Shown one piece after another: positions 1-7,716 of a stretch of 64,000 nucleotides of DNA. Made by a program: the position numbers and the translations under genes. How positions within the stretch are numbered: position 1 is the first letter of the stretch; every line of letters begins with the position of its first letter. The stretch lies in the NCBI GenBank assembly GCA_009702045.1, contig WLIV01000013.1, forward strand, positions 24,552 through 88,551, given 5' to 3'. The notes under the pieces are model-generated. The model was not told the origin of the DNA. It ran no database searches and saw nothing but the letters and a program-made list of their open reading frames with translations. The DNA comes from Actinomycetota bacterium. GTDB lineage: Bacteria; Actinomycetota; Acidimicrobiia; Acidimicrobiales; Ilumatobacteraceae.

Positions 1-1
1 C

Positions 2-280
2 GCAAGAGGCGAGGCCGACGCGCAGAGCGACATCGACGCAGTGGTGGTTCGCCGCGACGACGTTGCTGAAGATGACGATGAATGGACGCGCGCCGTGGAG
101 TCCTGGCGGCAGGGGGCTCGCGCCATCAGCGGCAACCGCACAGAGGTGATCGAGGTATCCAGTTCCGAGATCGCCCGCAAGCTCACCAGCGACGCGCCAC
201 TTTGGCGCAACGTTGCACAACAAGGGGTCGTCGTGCACGGTTGGTCGCTCCACCAACTCGGCGAGGTGCTGCATGCCTAA
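2..280 (+). CDS. MNT-type nucleotidyltransferase, 5' end outside window
   Basis: This is the 3' part of a minimal nucleotidyltransferase (Pol-beta superfamily, NTP_transf_2). Reading from base 2, the protein opens with ARGEADAQSDIDAVVVRRDD, the classical active-site segment with the D-x-D metal-binding pair (SDID). The N-terminal strand and the Gly-Ser of the motif lie outside the window. The rest is a helical tail ending in EVLHA. It overlaps the following HEPN-like gene by 8 bases, the usual arrangement of MNT/HEPN toxin-antitoxin pairs, in which the MNT protein modifies and neutralises the HEPN RNase. The role as an antitoxin is inferred from context. Confidence 0.82.
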   Translation, partial: ARGEADAQSDIDAVVVRRDDVAEDDDEWTRAVESWRQGARAISGNRTEVIEVSSSEIARKLTSDAPLWRNVAQQGVVVHGWSLHQLGEVLHA

Positions 281-680
281 GCCGACGCGCACCCGACCCG
301 TGACAGGTGCTCAGGTACGCGCGTATGCGGGCAAGGCCCAGGAGTACGCCGAGGCTGCACGGAGCGAACTCGGTGCGCATCGCTACATCGCTGCCACCAG
401 CCTCGCGATCCACGCGGCAATCAACGCCGCTGATGCTGTCTGCGGTGCGCGACTCGGGCGTCGGGCCGCCGGCGAAGACCACGACCAAGTTCTGACCTTC
501 TTGCGCCAAGCCGGTGCTGACGGCGCCAAGGTCGAAAAGGAACTCAACCGTCTGCTGCCCTTGAAGACCAAGGCCCAGTACGAACCCGACGACATCGCGG
601 CGAGCGTCGCCGAGAAGTCCGTCGAACGTGCGGAACGCTGCGTCGAGATAGCACGGTCGGTAGCGGGGTCGGTGAAGTGA
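273..680 (+). CDS. HEPN-domain-like protein, partner of the upstream MNT gene
   Basis: This is a 135-residue, all-helical protein that looks like a HEPN domain: a long first helix (QVRAYAGKAQEYAEAARSEL), a central Ala-rich helix (YIAATSLAIHAAINAADAV) and a final helix (EKSVERAERCVEIARSV). Catalytic HEPN toxins carry R-x4-6-H near the last helix. Here the equivalent stretch reads LKTKAQYEPDD, so no obvious RNase motif is present and the protein may be a non-catalytic HEPN. The ATG is internal to the upstream gene's last codons, and the TGA overlaps the next gene's GTG, so the three genes are probably translationally coupled. The HEPN assignment is by pattern, not by a search. Confidence 0.66.
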   Translation: MPKPTRTRPVTGAQVRAYAGKAQEYAEAARSELGAHRYIAATSLAIHAAINAADAVCGARLGRRAAGEDHDQVLTFLRQAGADGAKVEKELNRLLPLKTKAQYEPDDIAASVAEKSVERAERCVEIARSVAGSVK

Positions 681-1228
681 TTCCGTTCGGCCCCACCGTC
701 CTTGTACTGCGCGTGTCGCTTCGCGACGTCGAACCGGAGGTGTGGCGTCGGGTGGTGGTCCGCTCCGACACTGCCCTGCCCAAGCTCGCCCGAATTCTCG
801 AGCAGACGATGGGTTGGGAGGGCCACCACCTCCACTTGTTCGACGTTGCCGGCGTCCTGTTCGGCAACCCTGACGAGGATGCCGACTACCTCATCAACGA
901 GAAGGCTGCCAAGGTTCGCCACGTGCTGCCACAGATCGGCTCGTCCTTGCGTTGGGACTACGACTTCGGCGACGGATGGGAACACGACGTGGTGACCGAG
1001 ACGATCGAGTCACCCGTGGACGGCCAGCGCTACCCGATTTGCCTCGACGGCGCGATGGCCTGCCCGCCCGAGGACTGCGGCGGAGTGCCCGGCTACGACC
1101 ACCTACGGGCAGTACTGGCCGACCAGACCCATCGCGATCACCGTCGCCTCACCGAGTGGGCACCCACCGGCTTCGACGCGACGGCCTTCGACACCACCGA
1201 CGTGAACCGCCGCCTGCGCGGCCGCTGA
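677..1228 (+). CDS. Plasmid pRiA4b ORF-3 family protein
   Basis: This 183-residue protein matches the pRiA4b ORF-3-like family (PF07929). The family's pattern is visible: L-x-V-x-L-x-D-V-x-P-x-V-W-R-R at the N-terminus, a WEGHHLHLF segment, YDFGDGWEHDV near residues 95-105, and CLDGAMACPPEDCGGVPGYDHL. The biochemical function of this family is not established. It is common on plasmids and in mobile regions of actinobacteria. The GTG start overlaps the upstream TGA by four bases (GTGA), which argues for co-transcription with the MNT/HEPN pair. Confidence 0.85.
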   Translation: MIPFGPTVLVLRVSLRDVEPEVWRRVVVRSDTALPKLARILEQTMGWEGHHLHLFDVAGVLFGNPDEDADYLINEKAAKVRHVLPQIGSSLRWDYDFGDGWEHDVVTETIESPVDGQRYPICLDGAMACPPEDCGGVPGYDHLRAVLADQTHRDHRRLTEWAPTGFDATAFDTTDVNRRLRGR

Positions 1229-1255
1229 CCGTCCACCGGCCTTCACCAACGAACA

Positions 1256-1289
1256 AAGCCCTGGTAGATCTTGCGATCTACCAGGGCTT
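1256..1289. terminator. 15-bp hairpin with TTGC loop
   Basis: A perfect 15-bp stem (AAGCCCTGGTAGATC against its complement) closes a 4-base TTGC loop, followed by TTCTTAG. It lies 27 bases past the stop of the pRiA4b-like gene and probably ends that transcript. The same architecture (15-bp stem, TTGC loop, then a tRNA 3'-end sequence) recurs at 1354-1410. Confidence 0.7.
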
Positions 1290-1293
1290 CTTA

Positions 1294-1308
1294 GTGGCGG
1301 GGGCAGGA
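1294..1308 (-). repeat. 15-bp copy of the tRNA-fMet 3' end
   Basis: GTGGCGGGGGCAGGA here is identical to 1396-1410, the last bases of the initiator tRNA gene (3' acceptor strand and T-stem, minus strand). The copies are 102 bases apart in direct orientation. Such partial tRNA 3'-end duplications are typical remnants of attachment sites of elements that integrate into tRNA genes. That reading is an inference. Confidence 0.5.
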
Positions 1309-1353
1309 ACCGTCGCTTCGCTCCTCCCAAATCCGCGCGCCGCCACCAGAACG

Positions 1354-1387
1354 ACGAAGGCCCGGACCTTGCGGTCCGGGCCTTCGT
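1354..1387 (-). terminator. Terminator of tRNA-fMet
   Basis: This is a 15-bp perfect stem with a GCAA tetraloop on the minus strand, starting 6 bases past the tRNA CCA end. It is followed on the minus strand by CGTTCT rather than a pure T tract. The descending arm plus tail (CCGGGCCTTCGTCGTTCT) is identical over 18 bases to the hairpin behind tRNA-Ser at 62135-62158. Confidence 0.75.
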
Positions 1388-1393
1388 GCCAAA

Positions 1394-1470
<77 letters not shown>

Positions 1471-1538
1471 TCGGTAGGTAAAACCATAGCGGCGCATACC
1501 CCCAACGGCAACGCCGGCGCCCCCGCCGTCACCCCGTG

Positions 1539-1680
1539 TGGGCGCGCTTCGTGCCGGGCCTGCGCAGAAACCGCACCCGTGGGAGCTGGGTCGGTCAGTA
1601 GCGGCACGAATCGCGCCCAACCGGCACGAATCGCGCCCAACCGGGCCCAACCGGGCCGGGCCGGGCCGGGTCGGGTTCGG
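1539..1680. repeat. Intergenic GC-rich repeat cluster (copy A)
   Basis: This 276-base gap between tRNA-fMet and the next gene holds two identical 19-mers, GGCACGAATCGCGCCCAAC, at 1603-1621 and 1623-1641. An inverted relative, TGGGCGCGCTTCGTGCC, lies at 1539-1555. A run of CCGGGC/CCAACCGGG units follows. The same 19-mer and inverted arm recur at 13584-13707, so this is a dispersed repeat family rather than simple low complexity. Confidence 0.75.
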
Positions 1681-1746
1681 GCGGCTTGCCATTGCCCATC
1701 GTGGGTCGCACACTGGAGACGCGAGCATTCGACGGAGGTGGTCGCT

Positions 1747-2508
1747 ATGCGTCGACACTGGTGGTGCGTCGGCATCCTTTCCCTGGCCCTGTCGGCAACG
1801 GCGTGCCGCATCTCGGGCGATGGTCCGCCCGGCACCCTGGTGACGGGGCCGGTGAACCTGCTGTACATCAGCGATTCCTCCGGGTGGGGCGTGGCGGAGA
1901 TCTACTCGAGCTTGATCCAAAAGTGGCTGGGCGTGCCGGTCAACGTCATCGACTGGCGCGAAGGTGGGCTGTCCTTGAAGGACGCGGTCGCACATATCGA
2001 CCGCGACCTCGCCACCATCGCCGCTGCTGACATTGTCGTGCTGGAAGGCAACCCCTACGGCTCGGGCGTGCGTGAAGGGTTCGGCGAATGCATGAACAAG
2101 TTCGCCACCAAGAGTCCCGGCCCCTACACCGTGCAGGACTTCGCCCCCTACCAGGCCCTCATGGAACAAGCCTTGGCCAAGATCACCACTGCCAGAGCAG
2201 GGAAGCCGACGGCGATCCGCGTGACAGACATCTACAACGCCGCACCCGACATGTGGGTGAAGCTCGGCCTCGACGCCGACTGCCGCAGCATCTGGGACGC
2301 CCAGCACGAGGCAATCAGCCAGGCGGCAGCAACTGGCGGCGCCCGCTTCGTCTCGGCGTACGACGTGTTCAACGGCCCGAACCATGACCAGAGCCCGGGG
2401 AAGAAGGGCTACCTGACGAGCGACGGCATCCACCCCAGCAGCATCGGCGCGGACGCGATGGCCGTTGCCCTCGATGCCGCTGGGTACGCCGAGCTGACCG
2501 GCAAGTAG
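1747..2508 (+). CDS. SGNH/GDSL-hydrolase-like lipoprotein
   Basis: This is a 253-residue exported protein. It begins with a lipoprotein signal peptide (MRRHWWCVGILSLALSATAC, lipobox ATAC). The mature part starts NLLYISDSSGWG, where the SDSS resembles the block I nucleophile of SGNH hydrolases. It ends with TSDGIHPSSIGADAMA, the typical block V D-x-x-H pair. A hydrolase or esterase acting on envelope or extracellular substrates is inferred. The ATG is chosen for the GGAGG seven bases upstream, and a start at 1579 would put the signal peptide internal. It stands alone, followed by another secreted protein. Confidence 0.75.
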   Translation: MRRHWWCVGILSLALSATACRISGDGPPGTLVTGPVNLLYISDSSGWGVAEIYSSLIQKWLGVPVNVIDWREGGLSLKDAVAHIDRDLATIAAADIVVLEGNPYGSGVREGFGECMNKFATKSPGPYTVQDFAPYQALMEQALAKITTARAGKPTAIRVTDIYNAAPDMWVKLGLDADCRSIWDAQHEAISQAAATGGARFVSAYDVFNGPNHDQSPGKKGYLTSDGIHPSSIGADAMAVALDAAGYAELTGK

Positions 2509-2622
2509 CGACCGTACTGATCGCGATACGCGGGCAGGGACGCCAAACCTCTCGCGTCCCTGCGTCGTGCCTGATGCACCACCCGCAGCGGCCAGCCGCC
2601 GCCGACGCTCGAGGAGCACACC

Positions 2623-3171
2623 ATGACCGACACCATCCCGCACCGCTTCACCCGCCGCTTCGTCATCGGCGCCGCGGCCGTCGGCATCACCCTCGGTGCC
2701 GCCGGGCTGGCCAGCGCCACCCAGGCCGTGCTCACCAGCGACGACCGCCCCACGCCGTCGGCCGTCAGCGTGCCGGCCACCAACACCAGCGTCGACGACA
2801 ACGTCACCACCACTAACTCGATCGACGACACCACCGACTCCAGCACCAGCGTCGAGGACACCGCCGACGACCACGCCACCACCAACTCGATCGACGACCA
2901 CGGCGACGACAACAGCTCCAGCAGCAGCACGCCGCGCTCGCTGCCGGAACCGTTCACCACCACCTACACGTCGGCCGGCGGCTCGATCACCGTCTCGTGG
3001 ACCGGTACGGCCCTCACCCTCGACTCGGTCGACCCGGCCGATGGCTCGTCGCCGGAGATCAAGGACCAGCAGTGGGATCGGGTTCGCGTGGAGTTCAAGG
3101 GCTCGACCGAAAGCCGCATCGAAGTGCGCCTGAACGACGAGCACGGCACCCTCAGTGTGCGTATCGGCTGA
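2623..3171 (+). CDS. Secreted Ser/Thr/Asp-rich protein of unknown function
   Basis: This is a 182-residue protein with a twin-arginine-like N-terminus (FTRRFVIGAAAVGITLGAAGLASATQA), so it is probably exported. Residues 40-100 are a low-complexity Ser/Thr/Asp linker with repeated NSIDD and TSVDD units. The last 75 residues form a small folded domain (EPFTTTYTSAGGSITVSWTG ... RIEVRLNDEHGTLSVRIG) of likely beta structure. GAGGAG lies eight bases before the ATG. I do not recognise the family. The wider neighbourhood (lipoprotein, LCP protein) points to the cell envelope. Confidence 0.75.
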   Translation: MTDTIPHRFTRRFVIGAAAVGITLGAAGLASATQAVLTSDDRPTPSAVSVPATNTSVDDNVTTTNSIDDTTDSSTSVEDTADDHATTNSIDDHGDDNSSSSSTPRSLPEPFTTTYTSAGGSITVSWTGTALTLDSVDPADGSSPEIKDQQWDRVRVEFKGSTESRIEVRLNDEHGTLSVRIG

Positions 3172-3172
3172 C

Positions 3173-3236
3173 CCGGTCACCGTCGGTAGTCGGTCAAGGG
3201 TGCCCCGGTCACCGTCGGTAGTCGGTCAAGGGTGCC
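3173..3236. repeat. 32-bp tandem repeat, two copies
   Basis: Two exact copies of a 32-base unit starting CCGGTCACCGTCGGTAGTCG fill the gap between the secreted protein and the methyltransferase gene. A few bases of a third copy follow. The second copy ends 21 bases before the next ATG, so copy number would alter the upstream region of that gene. Confidence 0.9.
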
Positions 3237-3257
3237 CCGCCTCGCTACGGTGGCCCC

Positions 3258-4163
3258 ATGGGCACCCACGACTCGCCTGCTGCAGACGGCCCGCCCGAGC
3301 ACCATCCCGAGCATCAACACGGTCACCACCACGATCACGACCGTGGCCCAGATTTCGACTGGGAAGCCATGGCCGACTCGCTGGAACTCGACGGGTCGAT
3401 CATGTTGCCCCTGGTCAGCGATGTGGTGCAGGGCCTTGCGAGCACGGTCAGCTGGTCCACGATCGGCCACGTCCTCGATGTCGGTTGCGGCCCCGGCGTC
3501 ATCGCCGGGGCCCTCGCCCGTCATGCCCCCTGGGCCACGGTGACCGGGCTGGACACCTCGGAACCGCTGCTGGCACGCCTCCAGACCCGGATGGCCACCG
3601 ATGGACTTGCCGAGCGGGTGACCGCCCTGAACGCCGACCTCGAGGCGCCATTGCCGGCGATGGAAGCCGCCGATGTGATCTGGGCATCGATGGTGCTGCA
3701 CCACGTGAACGACCCAGCCACCGTGTTGACCTCACTGCTGCAGCAACTGCGCCCCGGCGGCACGCTGGTGCTCGTTGAGTTCGCCGGCCCAGCGGCAGTG
3801 CTGCCCGCCGACGACCCGTTGCTCACCTCGGGTGCCTGGAGTCGCCTGGAGGCGAACGTCGCCGCCGTACTGCGCGAACGATTGGGGCTCAACCCGGTCA
3901 CGCTCGACTGGCCGGGCCGCCTCGCGGCCGCCGGTTTCACCGACATCGCCGATCGCACTCGGGTGGCCTGGCACGACGCGCCGCTCGAGGGTCGCAGCCG
4001 CCGCTGGATCGCGCAGCACGTGAACCGCGGCCTGCGCACTGTCGGCGACATGCTGCCCGATGCCGACATCACCGCGCTCCAAGACCTGGTCGACCTGGCC
4101 GCCCGGCGCAGCGATTTGTTCGTGCGCATCGAGCGCAGAGTGGTCACTGCGCGCAAACCGTGA
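3258..4163 (+). CDS. Class I SAM-dependent methyltransferase with His-rich N-terminus
   Basis: This is a 301-residue methyltransferase (Methyltransf_25/11 type). SAM motif I is HVLDVGCGPGVIAGAL around residues 74-89, followed by an acidic motif II (VTGLDTSEPLLARL), a motif near ALNADLEAPLP, and LRPGGTLVLVEF. The first 35 residues are very rich in His, Glu and Asp (EHHPEHQHGHHHDHDRG), which suggests metal binding or a flexible tail. The substrate cannot be read from sequence. The ATG is the first in frame; no strong ribosome site is seen. Confidence 0.85.
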   Translation: MGTHDSPAADGPPEHHPEHQHGHHHDHDRGPDFDWEAMADSLELDGSIMLPLVSDVVQGLASTVSWSTIGHVLDVGCGPGVIAGALARHAPWATVTGLDTSEPLLARLQTRMATDGLAERVTALNADLEAPLPAMEAADVIWASMVLHHVNDPATVLTSLLQQLRPGGTLVLVEFAGPAAVLPADDPLLTSGAWSRLEANVAAVLRERLGLNPVTLDWPGRLAAAGFTDIADRTRVAWHDAPLEGRSRRWIAQHVNRGLRTVGDMLPDADITALQDLVDLAARRSDLFVRIERRVVTARKP

Positions 4164-4224
4164 TCCTGGTCACGAAACCGACGCCTGACGAGCAACAGGA
4201 GCGCTCATCCTCCATGATGTGGGG

Positions 4225-5679
4225 ATGACCGAACAGGGCGGCGTGAAGACCGGGTACCGCGTGTGCCTCGCCGCGGCCTTGCTCTCGGTGCTGGCCCCCG
4301 GGGCCGGCCATCTCGCGATCAAAGCGAGGTGGAAGGCGCTCTCGATCGCAGCCGCCGTGTTGAACATCGCCGCGTTCGTCACCGTGATCGTCATCGTCGC
4401 CCCGGTGCGCAGCCGCCGCGACCTCGCCGACGTGATCGGCAACCGCAGCGTGTTCATCGCCCTCGGGATCAGCCTGCTGGTGCTGGCCATCACCCGCCTG
4501 TGGGCCATCCTCGACTCAGCGTGGATCGCCCGACCCGTCAATGTTGCGATGCCGGAGGGCGAAACCTCTGCGCCCACGGTGAGCCGCGTCACGCAGATCG
4601 CCGCCGTGTTCACCACCGCGGTCATCGTGGTTGCTGCCGTCGCACCGCTCACCGTGGCCGCCAACTACGTATGGCAGACCGACCGGATGATCGAGAAGGT
4701 GTTCGCCTCGCACGACGCCACGACCGCCAACCCAACGCCCATCGCCACCAGTGACACCATCGACCCCAGCACCACCGCGCCACCGTTCCCTGGTGTCGAC
4801 CGCGTGAACGTTCTGCTGATCGGTGGCGACGCCGGACAAGGTCGCCCGGGGCTGCGCACCGACTCGATGATCGTGGTGTCCGTTGACCCCACCACCGGCG
4901 ACACGGCGATGATCTCGGTGCCGCGCAACCTGCCCGCGCTGCCATTCCCGCCCGGCACTGCGATGGCCGAGCGTTTCCCCAACGGGTTCGACAACATCGC
5001 CAACGCGGTGTACGGCTACGCCGACAAGCACCGCGACCTGATGGGTGGTGTCGCCGACGCCGGAGCCCAGGCGATCAAGTCGGGAATCGCACAACTGCTC
5101 GGCATCCCGATCAACTACTACGTACTCGTGGACATGGGCGGCTTTCGCGACGTCGTTGATGCGCTCGGCGGCATCGACATCTACGTCACCCAACGGATCC
5201 CCACCCCAGGCAACCCACAGGGCAGCGACTACCACGAAGTGCCCGAGTACATCGAGGTTGGCCAGCAGCACATGGACGGCACGTTGGCCCTCGCCTACTC
5301 ACGCTCGCGCGAATCCGACAGCGACTACCACCGCATGGGCCGCCAGCGCTGCATGCTCGCAGCGATCGCCACGGCAGCCACACCGAAGAGCCTCGCACTG
5401 GGCCTCACCGATCTCGTGTCCGCGTTCGGCGCCGCAGTGCGCACCGATATTCCGCGCAGCAAGCTGGGCGACTTCGCGCAACTGATCGACCGCTTCTCCA
5501 AGGCCGGCGGCACTGACGCCGTGCGCACGCTGCACCTTGCGCCACCCACGCTCGATACGAACCGCTGGCGCGCCAAGCAAGTGCGCGACCTGGTGGCGGC
5601 CACGCTGTCGCCCACCTTCACCGGGCCGATCAACCTGCCACCCGCGTTGCTCGACGAGCAGTGCCGCGCCAGCAAGTAG
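4225..5679 (+). CDS. LytR-CpsA-Psr (LCP) family protein
   Basis: This 484-residue membrane protein of the LCP family attaches phosphate-linked glycopolymers to peptidoglycan. About four hydrophobic segments occur in the first 165 residues, followed by a Thr/Pro linker and the LCP domain (about residues 190-400). Visible motifs are VNVLLIGGDAG, LRTDSMIVVSVDPTTGDTAMISVPRNL and LAYSRSRESDSDYHRMGRQRCMLAAI, which hold the pyrophosphate-binding arginines and acidic metal ligands. The multi-helix N-terminus is longer than the usual single anchor. A GTG at 4219 is two codons upstream; I prefer the ATG. Confidence 0.9.
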   Translation: MTEQGGVKTGYRVCLAAALLSVLAPGAGHLAIKARWKALSIAAAVLNIAAFVTVIVIVAPVRSRRDLADVIGNRSVFIALGISLLVLAITRLWAILDSAWIARPVNVAMPEGETSAPTVSRVTQIAAVFTTAVIVVAAVAPLTVAANYVWQTDRMIEKVFASHDATTANPTPIATSDTIDPSTTAPPFPGVDRVNVLLIGGDAGQGRPGLRTDSMIVVSVDPTTGDTAMISVPRNLPALPFPPGTAMAERFPNGFDNIANAVYGYADKHRDLMGGVADAGAQAIKSGIAQLLGIPINYYVLVDMGGFRDVVDALGGIDIYVTQRIPTPGNPQGSDYHEVPEYIEVGQQHMDGTLALAYSRSRESDSDYHRMGRQRCMLAAIATAATPKSLALGLTDLVSAFGAAVRTDIPRSKLGDFAQLIDRFSKAGGTDAVRTLHLAPPTLDTNRWRAKQVRDLVAATLSPTFTGPINLPPALLDEQCRASK

Positions 5680-5838
5680 CACCCCGCTGCCATTTGTCAA
5701 GATTGGTCGAATCTCGACGACTCGGTTCAAGGCGTCGGAAACGAGAACCGATGACTGCTGTAATTCTCGTCGCCGCCAAACGATCAGTACGTGACTGTCG
5801 TGTCCCTACATGACGACCCCACTCACCGGAGGAAGCAC

Positions 5839-6939
5839 ATGCAACGCAGCAAGACCTTGATCGGGGTGATCGCCGGGGCAACCGCCCTGCTGATCACCGC
5901 TGGCATCACCACGGTCGGTGCCGCACCGGCCGTTGTGCCGTCGGGTGTTCCCACCACCACCACCCTCCCGCTGTTCGGCGTGGCGCTGACAGTGGACGTC
6001 ACCACCGGCCCCGGTGGCACCCTTTCCACCGTGGCGGTGAACCCGTCCGACGGCCTCACCGCCACCACCCTCAAGCCCAACCGCGTGGTGTTCGAGAACG
6101 CCGACGGCACCGGCCGCGTATCGGTCGGTAGCGGCCACGGACGCCAGTCGGTCTCCACCAGAGCCGGTCTGCTCAGCGACATCAGCGGCGATGGCGGCTG
6201 GTCCGGCGATGTGTTCAACACCGGAACGGCCACCACCGTGGCCTTCGCCATCGGCACCACCACCGACGGCGGCCCTGACATCACCGGCGTCTCCAGCAGC
6301 GACACCACTGCGGTCATCTCGGCCACGGAGTACAAGTCCGCGACCGACGACGGCGAGAGCTACCAGTCGGCACGGGCCAACGTGACGTTCAGCACCACGG
6401 GCCAGACCCGCACACTGTCGATCAGCGCCACCGTCAAGACCGAGGAGGACGGCACGACGTCGGCCTCGGCTCGGGTGACGCTCGGTCGTCTGCACGCCAC
6501 CGCCCTGCCGATCGCTGACGCAATCGGCGACAAGAGCTGGTCCGGTCTGCTGTGCGACGGTTCCGTCGCCACGATCAACTACAACGTCGCCGAAGATGGC
6601 AACGTCACCTTCACCGACTCGGCTCCTACGGCCACCGACGTGCGGGCCGATGAGGGCCACGGCATCGAGGTTCGCTTCTCGCAGTCCGAGCGTGTCCGCA
6701 TCCGTGGCGTGCTCTCGGCCGAGGGCATCACCATCAACGTCAACGAGCACATCCGTTGCGGTGACGCCGCCTCGCCGAGCGTGAACACTCCGGTGTCCAC
6801 CATCGCCGAGGGCGACCACCACGACGGTCACCACGACGGTCACCACGACGGCGGCACCCCTCCGCCGACGACCGTGATCGGCGGTAGTGGCAGCGTTCCC
6901 CCCACCAGCATCAGTGGCGCCCGCCACCCCCGCGGCTGA
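5839..6939 (+). CDS. Secreted Thr-rich protein with His/Asp tandem repeat
   Basis: This 366-residue exported protein has a signal peptide (MQRSKTLIGVIAGATALLITAGITTVGAA) and a good ribosome site (GGAGGA six bases upstream). The mature region is rich in Thr, Ser and Val with repeated beta-like stretches. Near the C-terminus lies HHDGHHDGHHDGG, encoded by tandem 12-base units at about 6818-6852, a possible metal-binding patch. The end is a Pro/Ser-rich tail. No known family is recognised. The stop is four bases before the next lipoprotein gene, so the two are probably co-transcribed. Confidence 0.75.
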   Translation: MQRSKTLIGVIAGATALLITAGITTVGAAPAVVPSGVPTTTTLPLFGVALTVDVTTGPGGTLSTVAVNPSDGLTATTLKPNRVVFENADGTGRVSVGSGHGRQSVSTRAGLLSDISGDGGWSGDVFNTGTATTVAFAIGTTTDGGPDITGVSSSDTTAVISATEYKSATDDGESYQSARANVTFSTTGQTRTLSISATVKTEEDGTTSASARVTLGRLHATALPIADAIGDKSWSGLLCDGSVATINYNVAEDGNVTFTDSAPTATDVRADEGHGIEVRFSQSERVRIRGVLSAEGITINVNEHIRCGDAASPSVNTPVSTIAEGDHHDGHHDGHHDGGTPPPTTVIGGSGSVPPTSISGARHPRG

Positions 6940-6943
6940 GCCG

Positions 6944-7621
6944 ATGACCTCACGTCACCGGCGAGTGCGGCTGCTCTTCGGAGCGGCCGCACTCGCCGCG
7001 TCGCTCACCACATCGCTGGCAGCGTGCAGCAGCACATCGTCCAGCTCGGCCACCACCGTCGCCGGCACCAGCACGGATGGCATCGGCACAGGTACCGCCA
7101 CGGTCACCGTGCCCGCCGACCCGGCCGCCGCGCTGGCCGAAGGGGTCGCCGCGCTTGATGTCGGCTACCACTTCACCGCCACCGTCACGGTCAACGGCGC
7201 AACTCAGGTCGTGGCCGACGGCGACCGCAACGGCTCGAACAGCCGACTGGCGATCACCAGCGCCGGCGCCACCGTCGACTACGTGATCACCGCCGACGGC
7301 AGCTGGGCCAAACCCGCCGACGGCGAATGGCAGCTCCTGGAAGTCGCACCAGCGACCTCCGACCCGATCGACGCGCTGCGCGCTCCAGTCGCCGTTGAGG
7401 TCTCGCCCAGCACCGGCGGCACACTGCATGTGAAAGTGACCGTCACCGCCGTGTCGTTGGGCATCCAAGCCGAGGGCAACGTCTCCGTGCTCGTCAACCT
7501 GCAGGGTGGGGTCATCACCCTCATCTCGTACGACGCCACAGTGCAGGGTGGCACCGCCAATGTGAGCACGGCGATCAGCGCGATCACCGACACCACCGCG
7601 ATCACCGCACCCGCCGTCTGA
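6944..7621 (+). CDS. Putative lipoprotein (LppX/LprG-like in outline)
   Basis: This is a 225-residue protein with a lipoprotein signal peptide (LLFGAAALAASLTTSLAAC, lipobox LAAC) and a Ser/Thr linker. A beta-rich domain follows, with repeated short strands (YHFTATVTVNGATQVVADGD, LHVKVTVTAVSLGIQAEGN). The outline recalls LppX/LprAFG-type lipid-carrier lipoproteins, but no diagnostic motif is visible and the family remains open. It follows the His/Asp-repeat secreted protein by four bases. Confidence 0.75.
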   Translation: MTSRHRRVRLLFGAAALAASLTTSLAACSSTSSSSATTVAGTSTDGIGTGTATVTVPADPAAALAEGVAALDVGYHFTATVTVNGATQVVADGDRNGSNSRLAITSAGATVDYVITADGSWAKPADGEWQLLEVAPATSDPIDALRAPVAVEVSPSTGGTLHVKVTVTAVSLGIQAEGNVSVLVNLQGGVITLISYDATVQGGTANVSTAISAITDTTAITAPAV

Positions 7622-7716
7622 CCTCCCCGTTTGCAGGGAGTATCGGGCGGCGCGTCCGCAAGAGATGAGCACTAGGGCCATAGCTACTTGGCTGGCGATA
7701 CGCCAGACTCCCTGCC

